Shown: positions 1 to 38,666, counted from the first letter of the stretch. The stretch: DNA of 64,000 nucleotides from Pterobdella sp. o SKG-2022 (GCA_964035795.1 OZ038325.1:612068-676067); one strand, 5' to 3'. Notes: generated by a model not told the origin, from the letters alone. A program made the numbers and translations.

Positions 1-53
1 ACAATATTATAACAAAAAAAAACAACAATATTATAACAAAAAAAAACAACAAC

Positions 54-98
<45 letters not shown>

Positions 99-469
99 CA
101 TAATAACAATAATAATAATAATATAAATATGGAAAATACTTGTGACTACCAGTCTCAACAAGCTGATAATACCTGAAACTCCGTATATAATTAATACCAT
201 TTTATTGTTGTTTTTAAAAATAAATAAACGTTTGTATAATTATGAACCAAAACATACGATGACGTAACGTAAGGTATCACGTGACACGATGACTCATCGG
301 GAGTTTGTGCTCTTGTATGTGATGGTTGTTTTTTGTATATGGTATGTTGGTGTGTTGTTTATTGTATGTGGGGCTTTGTTTATATATGGCTGTATGTCTG
401 CATGGATACAAGAGATTTTGGTATTTACCAATCACATCACATCCTTTCACAGACATTATCTCTTCGCAT

Positions 470-759
470 AGGAGGAGGAGGAGGAGGAGGAGGAGAAGGA
501 GGAGGAGGAGAAGGAGAAGGAGGAGAAGGAGGAGGAGGAGAAGGAGGAGGAGAAGGAGGAGGAGAAGGAGGAGGAGAAGGAGGAGGAGAAGGAGGAGGAG
601 AAGGAGGAGGAGAAGGAGGAGGAGAAGGAGGAGGAGAAGGAGGAGGAGAAGGAGGAGGAGAAGGAGGAGGAGAAGGAGGAGGAGAAGGAGGAGGAGAAGG
701 AGGAGGAGAAGGAGGAGGAGAAGGAGGAGGAGAAGGAGGAGGAGGAGGAGGAGGAGGAG
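470..759. repeat. (GGAGGAGAA)n purine array
   Basis: About 290 bases of pure purine on the + strand. From about 540 it settles into a regular 12-base unit GGAGGAGGAGAA. Open in several frames (poly-Arg, Gly-Glu, poly-Leu) only because it is a repeat. Confidence 0.96.
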
Positions 760-2539
760 ACTTTGAAGATACATTTGATTAGATTATATTTTATGAAGAA
801 TACATTGGAAGACTGGGTGTGTGGGTGAGGAATACTGATGCTGTGGGGAAAGATGATGATGGTGGTGAGGTGGGGAAGATGATGATGATGATATTTTTGT
901 CTGAAAGCTTAATATTGTAAAACATCACACCAATCTTTGGGTTCACTTTCTATAGTTGGACAATTACAGATATTAAACTCTAAAAAGATAGATGGAAAAA
1001 AAAAAAAAAATAAATAATAATAATAATAAAAACAATAAAGAAAATTTACAAAAAGCAAGCAATAAAAAAAAATATTAAACAATAAAAATAATCACAACAA
1101 GCTACTGAAGTTGTAATTACTAATTAGATTAGGTGGTCAATAATAGCTGTGATGGAGTAAGATTTATGGATGGAAGGGTTAGTGGATGGTTGGATGGATG
1201 AGTGGATGGATGGATGGGTGGCTGGATGGGTGCATGGTGAATGGGTGCATGGTGAATGGGTGCATGGGTGCATGGGTGAGTGGGTGAGTGGGTGGGTGAG
1301 TGGATGGGTAAATGGATGGATGGATAGATGGATGAAGAGGTGGATAGATGAATAAAGCATAAATAGATAGGTGGATATATTTATAGGCAATCTCAAATTG
1401 CCTGAAGAACAAAAAGTGAGATTTATTCCAAGTGACGTCATCATCTCCTTCCCCACTTCCTCCCCATTATAATCATTTTTTTCCCCTTTCTTCAGCGCCT
1501 TTTATTTATATCTCATGTTTCATTATCCAAATGGCTTCTCATTCCTTTTTTATCTTTTCATTCTTCGCTTTTTTTTTTATTTATTTTTTTTCTTCCTCTT
1601 TTCCCTCCTTCTTCTCCTCCTCCTCCTCCTCCTCCTCATCATCATCATCACGATAGGAACCAGTCCTAGGTGCATCTTCCACATACAGGAGAGCAAACAA
1701 AATTGTGTTTATGTGCGTGAGGTTCACCTTACGTCTGTAATTGTTTGTTTCTGTTTGTCTCTTTGTATATGTGAGTGCCTTTATTATTATTTGCGCGTAT
1801 GTTTTCGTGATTGTCTTCGTTTATGAGTCTGTTTGTATTTGTCTGTGTTTCTAATTTTTCATTATGTTTTTTTTTGTGTTTTTTTAAAATACATTTTCTA
1901 TTTTATTCCGCCATTTTATCTGTCTTTTTGTGGAAAGAACATTCAAAATATGCTTTAATGGATGCAGTGTGGTTCTTTGAATACCAAGTAATGTACCAGA
2001 AGGAGGAGGAGGAGGAGGAGGAGGAGGAGGAAAAGGAGGAAGAGAAGAAAAAAGAAGATAAAGAAAAAAATGAAGGAAAACCGAAAGATTAAAGACACCT
2101 AATGACACACTCACACCATATCCACACAGTAAAACACCGGCCATTTCCTACACAAGTGTATCAGAATCTTTGTATTTGTACATATATTACCTAATAAGTG
2201 TGTATGTATGTATATATGAATAAACCTGATAATATGTATGTATACTTACATACACACACATCCATACATATATATACATACATACAGATATATACAAGCA
2301 AACACACACATATGTGCACACACATATATATACACACATACGAGGACTATATAAGGAGAGAGCCTTTGTCTCAGAAATCCTTCTTTGTTTCAGTCGGGTT
2401 CACTTTTAAGGCATTTAAATGGATCAAAATATAAATTGTTTATTTTTTGGTTTATAGTATTTTTTTGTGTTCTTTGAAATAATCAATGACTGAATTTAAA
2501 AGTGAAATTTGATATAAAAGTTTGCGTTAATTTGTGTTG

Positions 2540-2630
2540 AGTTTGCCACAACGGATTTCTTTGCTGGGAGTTGAACTGATGACCTTCGGGTTGGTGTTTG
2601 CTCAATGGAGTAGCCTTATGGGATTCTTTG
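2540..2630. other. Weak tRNA-related fragment
   Basis: GAGTTGAACTGATGACC is the complement of a B-box/T-arm type sequence, and TTTGCTCAATGGAGTAGCC nearby resembles an A box but in the opposite orientation. It may be a scrambled SINE remnant; no cloverleaf can be drawn. Confidence 0.2.
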
Positions 2631-3966
2631 GTTTCCTTGAAATGTGGGTGATTATTTGTGTTGTGTTTGTGCGTGCAAGGGTAGGTTATAGATGCGATAA
2701 TTTGGTGAAAAAATAAATAAAATGATCAAATATAAAAACTAAAATTAGAATAATAAATATTAAAAAATTGTATATTACTAATTTAATCATGTTTATTACT
2801 GAAATATAAGTCGCAATGTAAAAACTCGAGAAACCAAGTCTCACTTTATAGTAGTTTTGCATTATCATTTTCCAAACCATCCTCGATCCTGCTTCATGTG
2901 TGCCTCTGTCGTATTCAGTACCTGTCTCTTCCTCTCTATTATCATTGCTCGTATTATTGTTATTTATATTTTGTTTTTATTGTTATCTATATTGTTATTT
3001 ATATCCATAATGTTATGTTTTTTAGATTATTATTGTTTATATTATTAAAATTATTAATAATCTCATTGTTTTTATTATTATTATTATTATTACACAAGCA
3101 TGGTACCTCAGACCTGTTATTCAAAATATTCGTCTGAACCTGCTTTATGAGGTGTAAAGAAAATGCTGATGAAATAATAATAATAAAACCAAAAAAACTA
3201 AATAAAAAAGATTCAAATAAGAAAAAAGAATAATACTTTAGTTTTGTTTCCTTCTTTAGCAACGCCATTGTAAAGTCCTTAGGAGAAGGTGGTGAACTAA
3301 GCAAGCAAGCATGGACATTAGGATAATGATAAGAATAAGAAAAATAATAACGAAGAAAATAACAATAAAAAGAATAATAATAATTATAATATTGACCCCA
3401 ATAAAAGTTCATATTTATTATAATTTTCAAGAACACTACACCCAACTGTGTGTATTTTTGTTCTTATTGATCTTATTTATTTATCGACTCGTTATCACTC
3501 TTTCATTGTCTTCTTCACCTTTCTCTCCATTTCTTATCATTGTTGAAGTCAGAAACTTGATCTCACATAATAATACATCTTTCCCTTTGTCACGATATCA
3601 TCATCATCATCATCATCAGCCCACAGAACCCCATACATTTGTTGAAAGTGCGAAAAAAACTTCATCTCAACAGAAGCAATAAGTAACACAAAAACAAAAT
3701 ATTTTTAGAAAAAATCGATCACAAATAAATTATTTTAATGAAAAAAGGAGTAAAAATAAACTGAAATATTAGAAAAATTATCTTAAAGAATTTGGTATAA
3801 TTTCAGAATGATAAAACTGATAAAACACATAATATATGATAGAAATTCATGAGGTTAATATTATAATTATAATATAAATAATTATGTTTCAATTTCAAAC
3901 TATTAAATAATATTTTTTCAAAAAAACTAAAAAAAAATAAAAATAAATTAAGTGGGCTTTAAAGAT

Positions 3967-4051
<85 letters not shown>

Positions 4052-4390
4052 CCTGAAAGATTAAAACTCTCCATCATTAAATATTCACTTGGTACTTCAT
4101 CTCGCCAGATTAACAACATTTAAGCCGCAACAACAACAACAATAATAACAAAAAAACAATATTAATAACAACGACGATGTTGATATGAATAGAAACAACA
4201 ACAGCAGAAACTGCAACATCAACAGAAAAAAACAACAATTTCCAACCTGGTATAACGACGAAAATAAATAAAACACAGTCCACTGACATAACAACAATTA
4301 CACAAAAATACTTTCAATACTGAAATCGATATATCTATGCAAACAACAACAAAGTAGCAACTACAACATGAACCTCAACAACAAAACACC

Positions 4391-4518
4391 ACACAACATT
4401 TCAACAACAACAACATTTATTGTCACCATCATCCTCATCTTCTCAACTCCAGTGACACAACATTTCAACAACAACAACATTTATTGTCACCATCATCCTC
4501 ATCTTCTCAACTCCAGTG
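4391..4518. repeat. 64-base tandem duplication
   Basis: Two identical or near-identical copies (4391-4454, 4455-4518) starting ACACAACATTTCAACAAC and ending CTCAACTCCAGTG. The identity points to a recent duplication. Confidence 0.93.
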
Positions 4519-4921
4519 AAAGCTGTGGACCTGTGTAAGTCACTCATTATTCAGCCAATCACCTGCGTGCAAATGTTTTTATTGATTTTTTTATTTATTT
4601 TTTTTGTCTTTCAGTCTATCTGTTCATCATTTATTGAAAAAATTTTCCATCCATCCATACACCAATCGTCCATTCATTGACCTTTTTATTTACTTTCCTA
4701 TTGGCCATCTGTTCATTAATGTTATCCATCCCTTTATCTTTCCATCCATCTTCCTAATCACCCAATCAAGAAGGCTTATTTGTTTTAGTTATGATGATGG
4801 CGTGAATAATATTAATAATAAGGTTAGTTGTTTTATTATTATTCATATTATTATTATTGATAAAATGCTTTTTGTAATAATAATAATAATTAAAGTGTAT
4901 TCAAAAATATAACAGTATCAC

Positions 4922-4967
<46 letters not shown>

Positions 4968-5077
4968 TGTTATTATTATTAATATTATTATTCTTATTTT
5001 GTTGAAGTCAGTTGTGATAGATGTTGTTACTTTTCCAAACAATGAGTGTCTGTCAGTATCATCATCACCATCTTTAC

Positions 5078-5110
<33 letters not shown>

Positions 5111-5217
5111 TACTACTAATAAAAAAAAAATAAAAGTTTATTATAATTATATTTATTATTAATATTATTTTTGTTTTTATTATTAGACACACCATTAATA
5201 TTAATGATTTTCCACAG

Positions 5218-5377
<160 letters not shown>

Positions 5378-6489
5378 TGTGTGTTTGTGTTTGTGTGTGA
5401 GTGTGTGTGTGTGTGAGTGTGTGTGTGTGTGTGTGTGTGTTTTTTTTTTGTTTGTTTGTGTTTCTTAAAAATTCCCACATTCATCGGCCATCACACACCT
5501 TCACACAACCTCACAAACTCACAAGAGCTAATTAAAGCTGAATCATAAACAAGCAAAACCATTGGGAAACAAAAATTAATATTTTTCAAATAATTTTTTC
5601 AATTAGTTAAAAAGTCTAGGAACATTTAAAAGTGGCCAACCTAATCTAGATTAACTTTTAAATATTCTCAAAATAGATTAGCATCTAGATTACCTTTTGA
5701 GCGTTTGAACTTCCATTTACTTTTAAGCATTAATACTTCCATTAACTTTTACTCATGAACGTCTGTTTCCATCCATCATTCACCTGCCAAAATGCCTCGT
5801 TCTTTTTACACCTACTTTCATTCCTTCATCTGACTAAACCCATCCATCTATCCATGCATGCATCCATACCTTTTTTTCACCGTTAAATACTTTGTTAATG
5901 CCTTTCAATCTATCTTTTTTTCATTTTTAGGTTTTTTTTCCATCTATCCATCCATTCATTCATCTATGCATTCATCCTTTCACCCATCTGTACTTCCACC
6001 CCCATCCGTCCACCACCACCCACCTTCAAACCTTCACATAATGACTCCATAAATAACACTTTCTATCCCATAAAGTTGTTAGGACAAAGTTTTGATAGCT
6101 TCTGGATGGATGCATAGATGGATAGATGAATTGCGAGTAGGGTTTAATTAAACCTCCTCCTTCTCCTCCTCCTCCTTCTCCTCTTCCTGCTCCTCTTTCT
6201 CCTGCTCCTCCTCATCCTCTTCCTCCTGCTCCTCCTCCTGCTCCTCTTCATCTTCCTCCAAATCATCTTTTAATGCCACCTCAAAACTCCATCAATCAAC
6301 TCATATTCCATAAGTCTGCACTGCATGCATTACAACTAATTCCAAATGATATCTTTTAAATTGAGGAGTTGATGATGATGATGAGGATGATGAGAATGAT
6401 GATGATGAAACAAGTATAATAAAAAAATAAGAATAAGGGTAGTAATAGAATATAAATAATAATAATAATAATAATAATAATAATTCAAT

Positions 6490-7372
6490 AGTATATTTCA
6501 AGACCGACGAGGTCTTGAAATTACCTTGGAGGTAATATAGGTGGGGACGAAGAAAATGTAATAAATAACGTTAATCCAAGTGGTAATATAAAAGATGATG
6601 GAGAAACTGAAAGTAGTTATAATGAAATCTTTTTATTGAAAGAAGAAATAATAGAGGAATTATCCATTGTTAAAAATATTCATATAGCCGATAGAGAACC
6701 TCTAATGAAAATCAACAAAACCAATAAATTCAGGAAGCTCAAGACCAAAGTCTTGTCACCAAGAACTTTCAGGCAAATATAATCCGAAACGGAACAGACC
6801 CCAAATGTAGGTTTTGTGGTAAGAAAGTAGAAACTATTGACCACCTTATTTCCGGATGCTCTGTTCTCACACCTGGAGAATACAAAAGAAGACACGATAG
6901 GGTAGGTCAATATCTCCACTGGAGAATCTGTAATCACTTCAAAGTGAGTACAAGAAAAAACTGATATGAACATCATCTGGAGCCAGTTACTGATGGTCCA
7001 AATTTCACCATTCTTTGGGACTTCCCAATCCAGACTGACCGAACAATACAAGCCAACCGACCAGACATTGTCGTAAAGGATTCGCTAGGCAATGTCTGTT
7101 ATCTAATTGACATGAGCGTGCCATCAGATAAAAATGTGTCATCCAAAACATTTGAAAAGCTCTCCAAGTATAAAGACTTGGAGATTGAAATTGGCAAAAT
7201 GTGGCACCCCAGAGCTAGAACTATCCCAGTTGAAATAGGTGCACTGGGCCTGGTAACGAAAGGAACCAAAGAATTTCTCGATAAAATATCCGGCAATCCT
7301 TCTCTTCAAGAAATCCAGAAGATAGTTCTAAGCGGCACAGCCCATGTCCTAAGAAAAGCTCTATCAATATAA
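6490..7372 (+). mobile_element. Decayed non-LTR retrotransposon 3' end (post-RT region)
   Basis: From 6541 an open frame runs to a TAA at about 6780. A shift of frame then gives DPKCRFCGKKVETIDHLISG followed by C (a CxxC..H..C zinc knuckle), SVLTPGEYKRRHDRVGQYLH, a TGA at about 6961, EPVTDGPNFTILWDFPIQTD, RPDIVVKD, MSVPSDKNVSSK, LSKYKDLEIEIGKMWH, and VEIGALGLVTKGTKEFLDKI to the stop at 7370-7372. This is the well-known C-terminal segment of many invertebrate LINE polymerases. At least one frameshift and one stop make it inactive. An (AAT)n tract at 7441-7489 lies just downstream, as is common at LINE 3' ends. Confidence 0.88.
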
Positions 7373-7452
7373 CTTCCAATTTCACTCATCTGAGGTCACC
7401 TGATGTTTGCTCTTATAACTAGCATTTCAAAAGAAAGAACGATAATAATAAC

Positions 7453-7489
<37 letters not shown>

Positions 7490-7723
7490 GAAAACTATGA
7501 TTTATTGACTAATCGATCTCACGACACAAAAGTGGGTTGAGGGTCATATATTTTATTGATAACAATAAAAATAATAATAAATAACGTAATTATTATTATT
7601 ATTATATTCATTTTTATTATTATTATTATTGTTATTGATATTTTGGTATTAGTATTATTTAGGCTTCTTAAACGTTCTGAAGCGTTAAAGAAGGTGTTGA
7701 TTGTTCACACGTACATATATCTG

Positions 7724-7811
<88 letters not shown>

Positions 7812-7924
7812 TAATTAAAGAGCCAATCAAAGAGACATCTAGACTGTGAAACCCATGGTTTCAAAGCCTTTATCTCTCTTTTGTTTCGAGTTTTTATAGA
7901 TTTCTTTTAAAAACTAAGTGAATG

Positions 7925-7956
<32 letters not shown>

Positions 7957-7973
7957 GGTGATGATGATGATGG

Positions 7974-8004
<31 letters not shown>

Positions 8005-8775
8005 GATAAGGATGATGGTGATGATGATGATGATGATAATGATGATAATGATGATGGTGATGGTGATGGTGATGGTGATGATGTAAATCAAAGTGGAACA
8101 TTATCAGACAGACACTAGTGAGTGATGCTAGATGTGTCTGGATAGATGGATGGATTGGCGGATGGATTGATAGATGGATGGATGGATGGATAGATAGATG
8201 AATGGATGGGTAAATAGATAGATGGATGAGTGGATGGATTGGTAGCTAAACAAATATAGATTTAGGTAGATAGACAACCGACAATGATAGATAGATAGAT
8301 GGGTGATAGAGACAGTCAGAAATGGATGAGTAAAACAACAACCTAAAGGTATTGCAGGCGTGGAAATTGTAAAAACACCAGGAAAATGAAATATCTAAGA
8401 TAAACAATTGAGAGGATGCTGCAAGAGAGGGGATAAGTGAGATGGAATGGATGGATGGATGAGTGGGATTTATGAATTGAGGGTGAATTATAGATGAATG
8501 GATAGTGAATTGCGAATGAATGAATGGTGAATTATGGATCGATGATGATGCATGCATGAAATTCTTTTGGTCGCCTTCAAATTGTTTTATGGCTTTCATT
8601 CTTTTATCCGTCTCCACTTTCCATCCATCCACCCATCTATCCATCCATCCATCCATCCATCCACCCATCCATCCATCATGTTACTCAATCCTCATATTTC
8701 CTTTTCAGCATTTTTCATCTCTTTCAATTTTTTTCTTTATTTTCTAAATTTTTCATTTTTCCAATTTTCATTTCT

Positions 8776-9037
8776 TCCTCTTCCTCCTCCTCCTCCTCCT
8801 TCTCCTCCTCCTCCTCCTTCTCCTCCTCCTTCTCCTCCTCCTTCTCCTCCTTCTCCTCCTCCTCCTCCTTCTCCTCCTTCTCCTCCTTCTCCTCCTCCTC
8901 CTTCTTCTCCTCCTTCTTCTCCTCCTCCTCCTCCTCCTTCTCCTCCTTCTCCTCCTTCTCCTCCTTCTCCTCCTCCTTCTCCTCCTCCTTCTCCTCCTCC
9001 TTCTCCTCCTCCTTCTCCTCCTCCTCTTTCTTCTTCT
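8776..9037. repeat. (CTCCTT/CTCCTC)n pyrimidine array
   Basis: About 260 bases of pure pyrimidine on the + strand, the mirror image in composition of the purine array at 470-759. Confidence 0.95.
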
Positions 9038-9616
9038 TCAAAGTATCAAACTACATAATTATCTTCGATAGAATCTTCAGAAATCTATCCCAGGCATCAT
9101 ATAGTCAACAAAAATGTTGCCATCAACACCTGTGCAACATCAAAAAAATAACACAACATTACCAACACTGCCATAGTGCCGCAGTTCTGCAACCCTAAGA
9201 TAGAGACCCCAATAAGACTATAACAAAATATATATGCATATATGTATGCAAATAATAATATTTATTTAATACCCATAATTTAAATTATATTTATAATTAT
9301 TAACTATAATTTTGTGATCTTCACTAGTAGTTCTACTTTGTTAATTGTGTCAAGTCTTTCAGACGATTCATTTATCCTGAAGCTTTTCGTTTCACTTCTG
9401 CTTCTCTTCATCCAATTTAGTTTACATTTCTTCTTTTATTTAGTATCATCATCATCCTCCTCATCATCCTTCTCATCATCATCATCCTCATCATCATCAT
9501 CATCATCCTCATCATCACCATCATCACAACCTTCACCATTTCACCAACTTCAAAACTCCAAACAAAACCTTTCACCCTCTTCACCCATCTTGACACTAAA
9601 GACCACAAATCAACAG

Positions 9617-34042
<24,426 letters not shown>

Positions 34043-36415
34043 GCAGATTCAAATTGTTATGATAATTTGTGGAATAATTATTAAAAAAAATAATTAAAAT
34101 TAATATTAAAAACTAGATTTGATTGAATTAATGATATAAATAATAATAATAATATAAATATTAATATAAATAATAATAATAATATAAATAATAATAATAA
34201 TATAAATAATAAATATAATATAAATAATAAATATAATATAAATAATAATAATAATAATATAAATAATAAGAATAATATAAATAATAATAAAAATAATAAA
34301 AATAATCAAAAAAGGATGTTTTTTTGTATTATGCAAGATGGACCCGCTTCTGACGAAGTCATATCATACTTTGTTTGCTTGCTTTTGATACGCTACACTT
34401 TTCAAAAACTAATTTATTTTTATTTCAATGCATTCAGCTCTAAATATTCTATTCAGGTATTTTTAAGCTTATTCTATCGTTATTATCGCTGTAATTCGCG
34501 TTTGTTGGTGTGTCGTATATTTTCGTGTAATTTTTCAATTAAAATTTTTATGTTTTATTTATTAGTATTTTTTTATTTTTTATTGTGTTTTGTAGTATTA
34601 TTATTTTATCAACAAAACCCATCATCGCATCAAAAAATACCTTTAAATATTTTTCGAAAGAATTTATTTTTGGAAACCGAAATATATTTAAACCAAATTT
34701 TTTTCTGAATTTCCAAACTGTACGCTAGATAAGCGAATTTAAGAATAAGGATCTGTATCATTTTTCACTTTTAAAATATCGTCTGCTAAATCATTTTATG
34801 CAATTCTTGATGTATCCATTTCTGAATATTTATGTTAACCTTCAGCTAAAGGTAACTTCAATATAATTTATTCCATATAATATTTCATTTTTTTAAACTT
34901 GGTTTCATTTGTTTGAAAATTTGCTAGAATTTCATATTGTGACTTCGATTGTTTTGTCGACACATTTTTGCTTTTAACATTGACGATCCGACATAATAAA
35001 ACTATTTCAAATTCATGATGTGCAGAGCTGAATCATTGTTTTTAGTGAGCATTCGTATTAGTGATAGAAAAGTAGCATGTTGTCTTGAACGTGACATTCA
35101 ACCAATCAACAATACCATTATGTGACATTCAACCAATCAATTACCATTATTTACATTCAGTTCATTAATAATACCATTATTTTCCTCCAATCTATTAGAA
35201 ACACCATTATATGACATTCAATCTATTAGAAATACCATTATTTACATTGTCTTCATTAATAATATCATTTACTTCCATTGAATATTATTTTAACACCATT
35301 ATCCTTATCTATTTATTAATAATATAATGCATTTTCATTCAATCTATAAATACTAAAATTAAATTTGTATTAATATCATGAATTTTTATCCAAGTTATTG
35401 CCAGTAGTATTTATTTTTATTCACTCTGTTATTTATATTTGCAGTTTCCAACAAGTACTTTTTATAGCATAATTTATACTTTTCTACTATTTTGTAAAAT
35501 TCTATAAGATAAAGATTTAGTTTTCTACTAATTTTTAATGAAGCATTACTTTAATAATTTTCAATACTTTTTTGAAAATAATATATTTTGTTATAATATT
35601 ATAAAACATTATATAAAAATATGCAATATTTTATTTGTATAAAGTATATGATAATTTTTTTTAAGATCATTTTTGAAATTTTTGAAACTGATTTCAAGGA
35701 CACCAAATATGCAATTAGAAGCAAAATTCAAAACCACTGGTCAAAAAACCATAAAAACTTCTTTATTATTATTATTGAATATTATTTTTATTATTATAAT
35801 TATTGGATAGCATTGTGGTTAAAGGCGTTGTTTTGTATGTAAATAAAATGTGAACTGTTCCACTTGGGATCCAATATAAACATACAGTAATGGTTAAAAT
35901 CCATCAAATAGTGCCATCGAGCTTACTTCATCAGACTCCCTGGATAATGAAAATGATGAATGGATTGAACAACTTAAAAAAGAATCGAGTAGAATATTAA
36001 TTTATTCTGGTTTCAATATTTTGATGAGCTGTAGTTTTGTGATTTTTTGAATTACATCGGCTCAAATAATTTTGAAGGATTGTCTTTTTCGTTGAAAAAC
36101 TGTGTGTTAATTTGTAGCTGCAAGCCAAAATGAAGAAACAAATAGTTTGTTATATGTGAAAAGCTTTTTCAGATTAAAAAATTGAATTAATTAAAATACT
36201 TTTAAAAATATTTTTTCATATTCCGTTTCTCGAGTTTTAGTAACAAGGTTTAATAGATAAGTGGTTACCTTTCACCACGGTTGGCTTAAAAGTTGTAAAC
36301 CGACCTTTCAAAGCATTCATTCAAGTTAATAAAAGATTGCAGATAATAATCTGCTTTAAAATGATCACATATTTATGAAATATTCACAGTATTGTTTTCA
36401 AAAACAGAAATTATA
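34043..36415. other. DDR 3' flank to PDSS2, AT-rich
   Basis: Contains (ATAATA/ATAAAT)n at 34132-34305 with several AATAAA hexamers that could end DDR transcripts, a degenerate 30-base repeat around ACATTCAACCAATCAATAATACCATTAT at 35090-35290, and the tRNA-like sequence at 35802. No gene supported. Confidence 0.6.
35802..35875 (+). tRNA. tRNA-like sequence (Thr-TGT type), probably a pseudogene
   Basis: A perfect seven-base acceptor stem (ATTGGAT/ATCCAAT) encloses an A-box-like TAGCATTGTGGTTAAAGGC and an anticodon loop TTTTGTATG with possible anticodon TGT. The T arm is damaged (CTGTTCCACTTGG in place of GGTTCRANYCC), so pol III promoter and folding are likely lost. Confidence 0.4.
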
Positions 36416-37371
36416 ATGAAACGATTTTTGTCTCTCTCAAAATGCTTTCACCCCCCGAACATCACACTGTCAAAAAATTTAAATCTACTTTTCAAACCTT
36501 CCGAGTGGAAAGCTGCAATTTTAGAAGCTGAAAAGCTTGTGGAGTATTCGCCATCTTTGTTGAATTTGAAGTGCCTGGTGGGGGAAGAGTTGAGTAATGT
36601 TGCCTTGCAAGTTAAAAAAATAATGGGCACTGGTCATCCTTTTCTACAAACCACCCAGTTGGTGTTTGATCATATTTTGAACTTTTATAGAGTTTAGTCA
36701 TAAATTTGAAAAAAAAATTTTAAACATTAAATGGCTGATAATAGAAAACCAATTCTTGTTCAAATAAACATATAATTTTAATTGACTAAAGCCAAAATTT
36801 CATAATTCTTACAACTGAATTAGCTCAAATCATCCACCACAGAAAACTCTTAGACGAGGATAACCCTCCTAAAGAGTTAAGAGCCCTGGTGATCCTATTG
36901 ATCAGTAAGTCTGCCAGTCATCTCAACTCTTCATCCGGTATTCAACAAAGGTATGTTTCATTCATAGACATGTTTTTATTATTCCCAACTAATCTCATTG
37001 TTGATGTATTCCTCTTTATTGGCCTGTTAATTTTCATTATATTAAGAGTTATTAACAAACATCAACTATCATTGCATCAAGAATTCAAATATTAATTAAT
37101 TCAATAAAAGTGATACCTTTTTTTTAATTCCAGTGTTTCTATTTCACCATCTTTCTCCCAAACACCCTTTCCCATGTACACAAACACACACAGTCAAAGA
37201 ACTCTAGCAGAAATAACAGAAATGATCCACACAGCATCAACCATCCATCAAAGTGTGGTTGATCTCAATACATGCACCCCTCTCTCCCACCACACGGCTT
37301 CCAACGAAGGGGAAGGTGCTGATGTTAAGAAGAAGATTGTTCTAAGGTGGGCTGGTGTTTGTAGAAAGGGG

Positions 37372-37447
<76 letters not shown>

Positions 37448-38501
37448 CTGTACTGCATAAATACAAAAAATATAAACATACTTAAATGAAAACCCAGAAA
37501 CAAACACAAAGACACATACAACCACACACAGACACAAAGATTTCATAGGGACAGCAGAGGAGCTTGAGCATGGGAACAAGGTATGCACCTTAAGTGGAGA
37601 CCTGCTGCTTGCCACTGCCTCCACTGCTCTTGCTTCTCTCAATAACTCTCAGGTCATTTTTTTTTTGTTTATTTTTTTATGTTTTTAATTTTTTTTTCAT
37701 GTTATTTATTTATAGATGATTGGTGTTTAGTTGGATCTTTATTAGTAATCCTGATGACGATGTTACACCCAGGTGGTGGAAAATATTTCGACTGGCATCA
37801 GAGACATCATGAGTGGAGAGTTTATGAGGTCATCTCAACATTTTAACCAAACACATAAAGCCACGTCAAAACCTCCATCCAATCACACTCTCTCTCTAAA
37901 AAACTGGGAAGAGTTTATATTTTTAACATCCGGTAGTTTATTGGCTAGGGGTTGTCAATCAGCCCTAGAATTAGCCAATCACAGTAAACGACTGCAGCAG
38001 AAAGCGTTCGATTTCGGTGCCCTGATGACGTATTGCCACCAACTGAAAGATGACATCATAGCCCTCAATGAGCCAGATCCCCACCACCAATCATTCTTCG
38101 CCCCTCTCATCCTGTACACACATCACGTTAGTTCAATACGTTCTTGTTTGAGGATATTACATCCATCGTTTTATTCTTTCAGTTCGGGAATTAAATCAGC
38201 TAAAAAAAATTATTTTGAATTTTGATGTATCTTTAGCTTGAAGTAACTTCAAACATCCACACCACAGTTGTTAAATCGTCTGCCGACGGAGAAGGATCGA
38301 GAGCGGGAGTTGAACTCAGTTTTCCAGATGAACAACAAACAACTTAACCAACGTATCAGAGCTTGCGACCAAGTGATGGACGAGTTATGGAGGTATTGTG
38401 GTGAGTATGGCGCCAAGGCCATCGAAACTTTAGACGTCTTTGAAGACACTCCCGCTAAAAATATCCTTGTTAATATGGTAAATAATGTGATTACCACTTG
38501 A
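36416..38501 (+). CDS. PDSS2: Decaprenyl-diphosphate synthase subunit 2 (six exons)
   Basis: PDSS2 pairs with PDSS1 in mitochondria to make the polyprenyl tail of ubiquinone. Exons: 36416-about 36663, 36843-36950, 37134-about 37355, about 37540-37652, 37773-38126, 38268-38501. Diagnostic stretches: AEKLVEYSPSLLNLKCLVGE and LSNVALQVKKIMGTGHP (human EAEKIVGYPTSFMSLRCL..ELSNIAMQVRKLVGTQHP), ALVILLISKSA, QRTLAEITEMIHTAS, HGNKVCTLSGDLLLATAS, LTSGSLLARGCQSALELA, and a C-terminus with YGAKAIETLDVF. As expected for subunit 2, the DDxxD catalytic aspartate motifs of true prenyltransferases are absent. ATG 36416 begins a basic, Ser/Leu-rich leader (MKRFLSLSKCF) suited to mitochondrial import. The donors of exons 1 and 3 are uncertain by some bases; both chosen ones read GTTTG or GTGTTTG. 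Exons 2, 5 and 6 are firm. Confidence 0.93.
37374..37446. repeat. (TA)n array in PDSS2 intron 3
   Basis: 73 bases of alternating TA just after the exon 3 donor region. It is a self-complementary tract that can extrude as a cruciform. Confidence 0.96.
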
Positions 38502-38616
38502 ACCATGCGATTAAAAGTTAATCTCTGTTGAAGTTTTATATTTCGAAATTATTATTTGATTTATTATTATCATTTGATTTTTGACACTTGTATAAACTGT
38601 ACATCGAGATGGAAGT

Positions 38617-38622
38617 TTTATT
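38617..38622 (-). terminator. Polyadenylation signal of MBD2/3, inside the PDSS2 3' UTR
   Basis: TTTATT on the + strand, i.e. AATAAA on the - strand, 140 bases past the MBD2/3 stop. It lies upstream of the PDSS2 signal, so the two convergent transcripts would overlap by at least some 50 bases if both signals are used. Confidence 0.45.
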
Positions 38623-38666
38623 TGGAAGTACAAAATTTTAATTTTTTATGATTATTATGAAATTTT

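Larger units (their letters stand above)
1..5217. other. Repeat-rich region without a supported gene
   Basis: Holds (AAT)n at 55-120, the purine array at 470-759, (ATGG)n at 1160-1360, (TCC)n near 1620, (GGA)n near 2000, (GT)n at 3970-4050, the 64-base duplication, (AAT)n at 4923-4967 and (ATC)n at 5072-5110. Open frames here are repeat translations or AT-rich chance. Confidence 0.7.

Noticed and set aside
34316..34708. 130-codon Phe/Tyr/Leu-rich + strand frame
   Set aside because: AT-rich chance frame with no splice or homology support.
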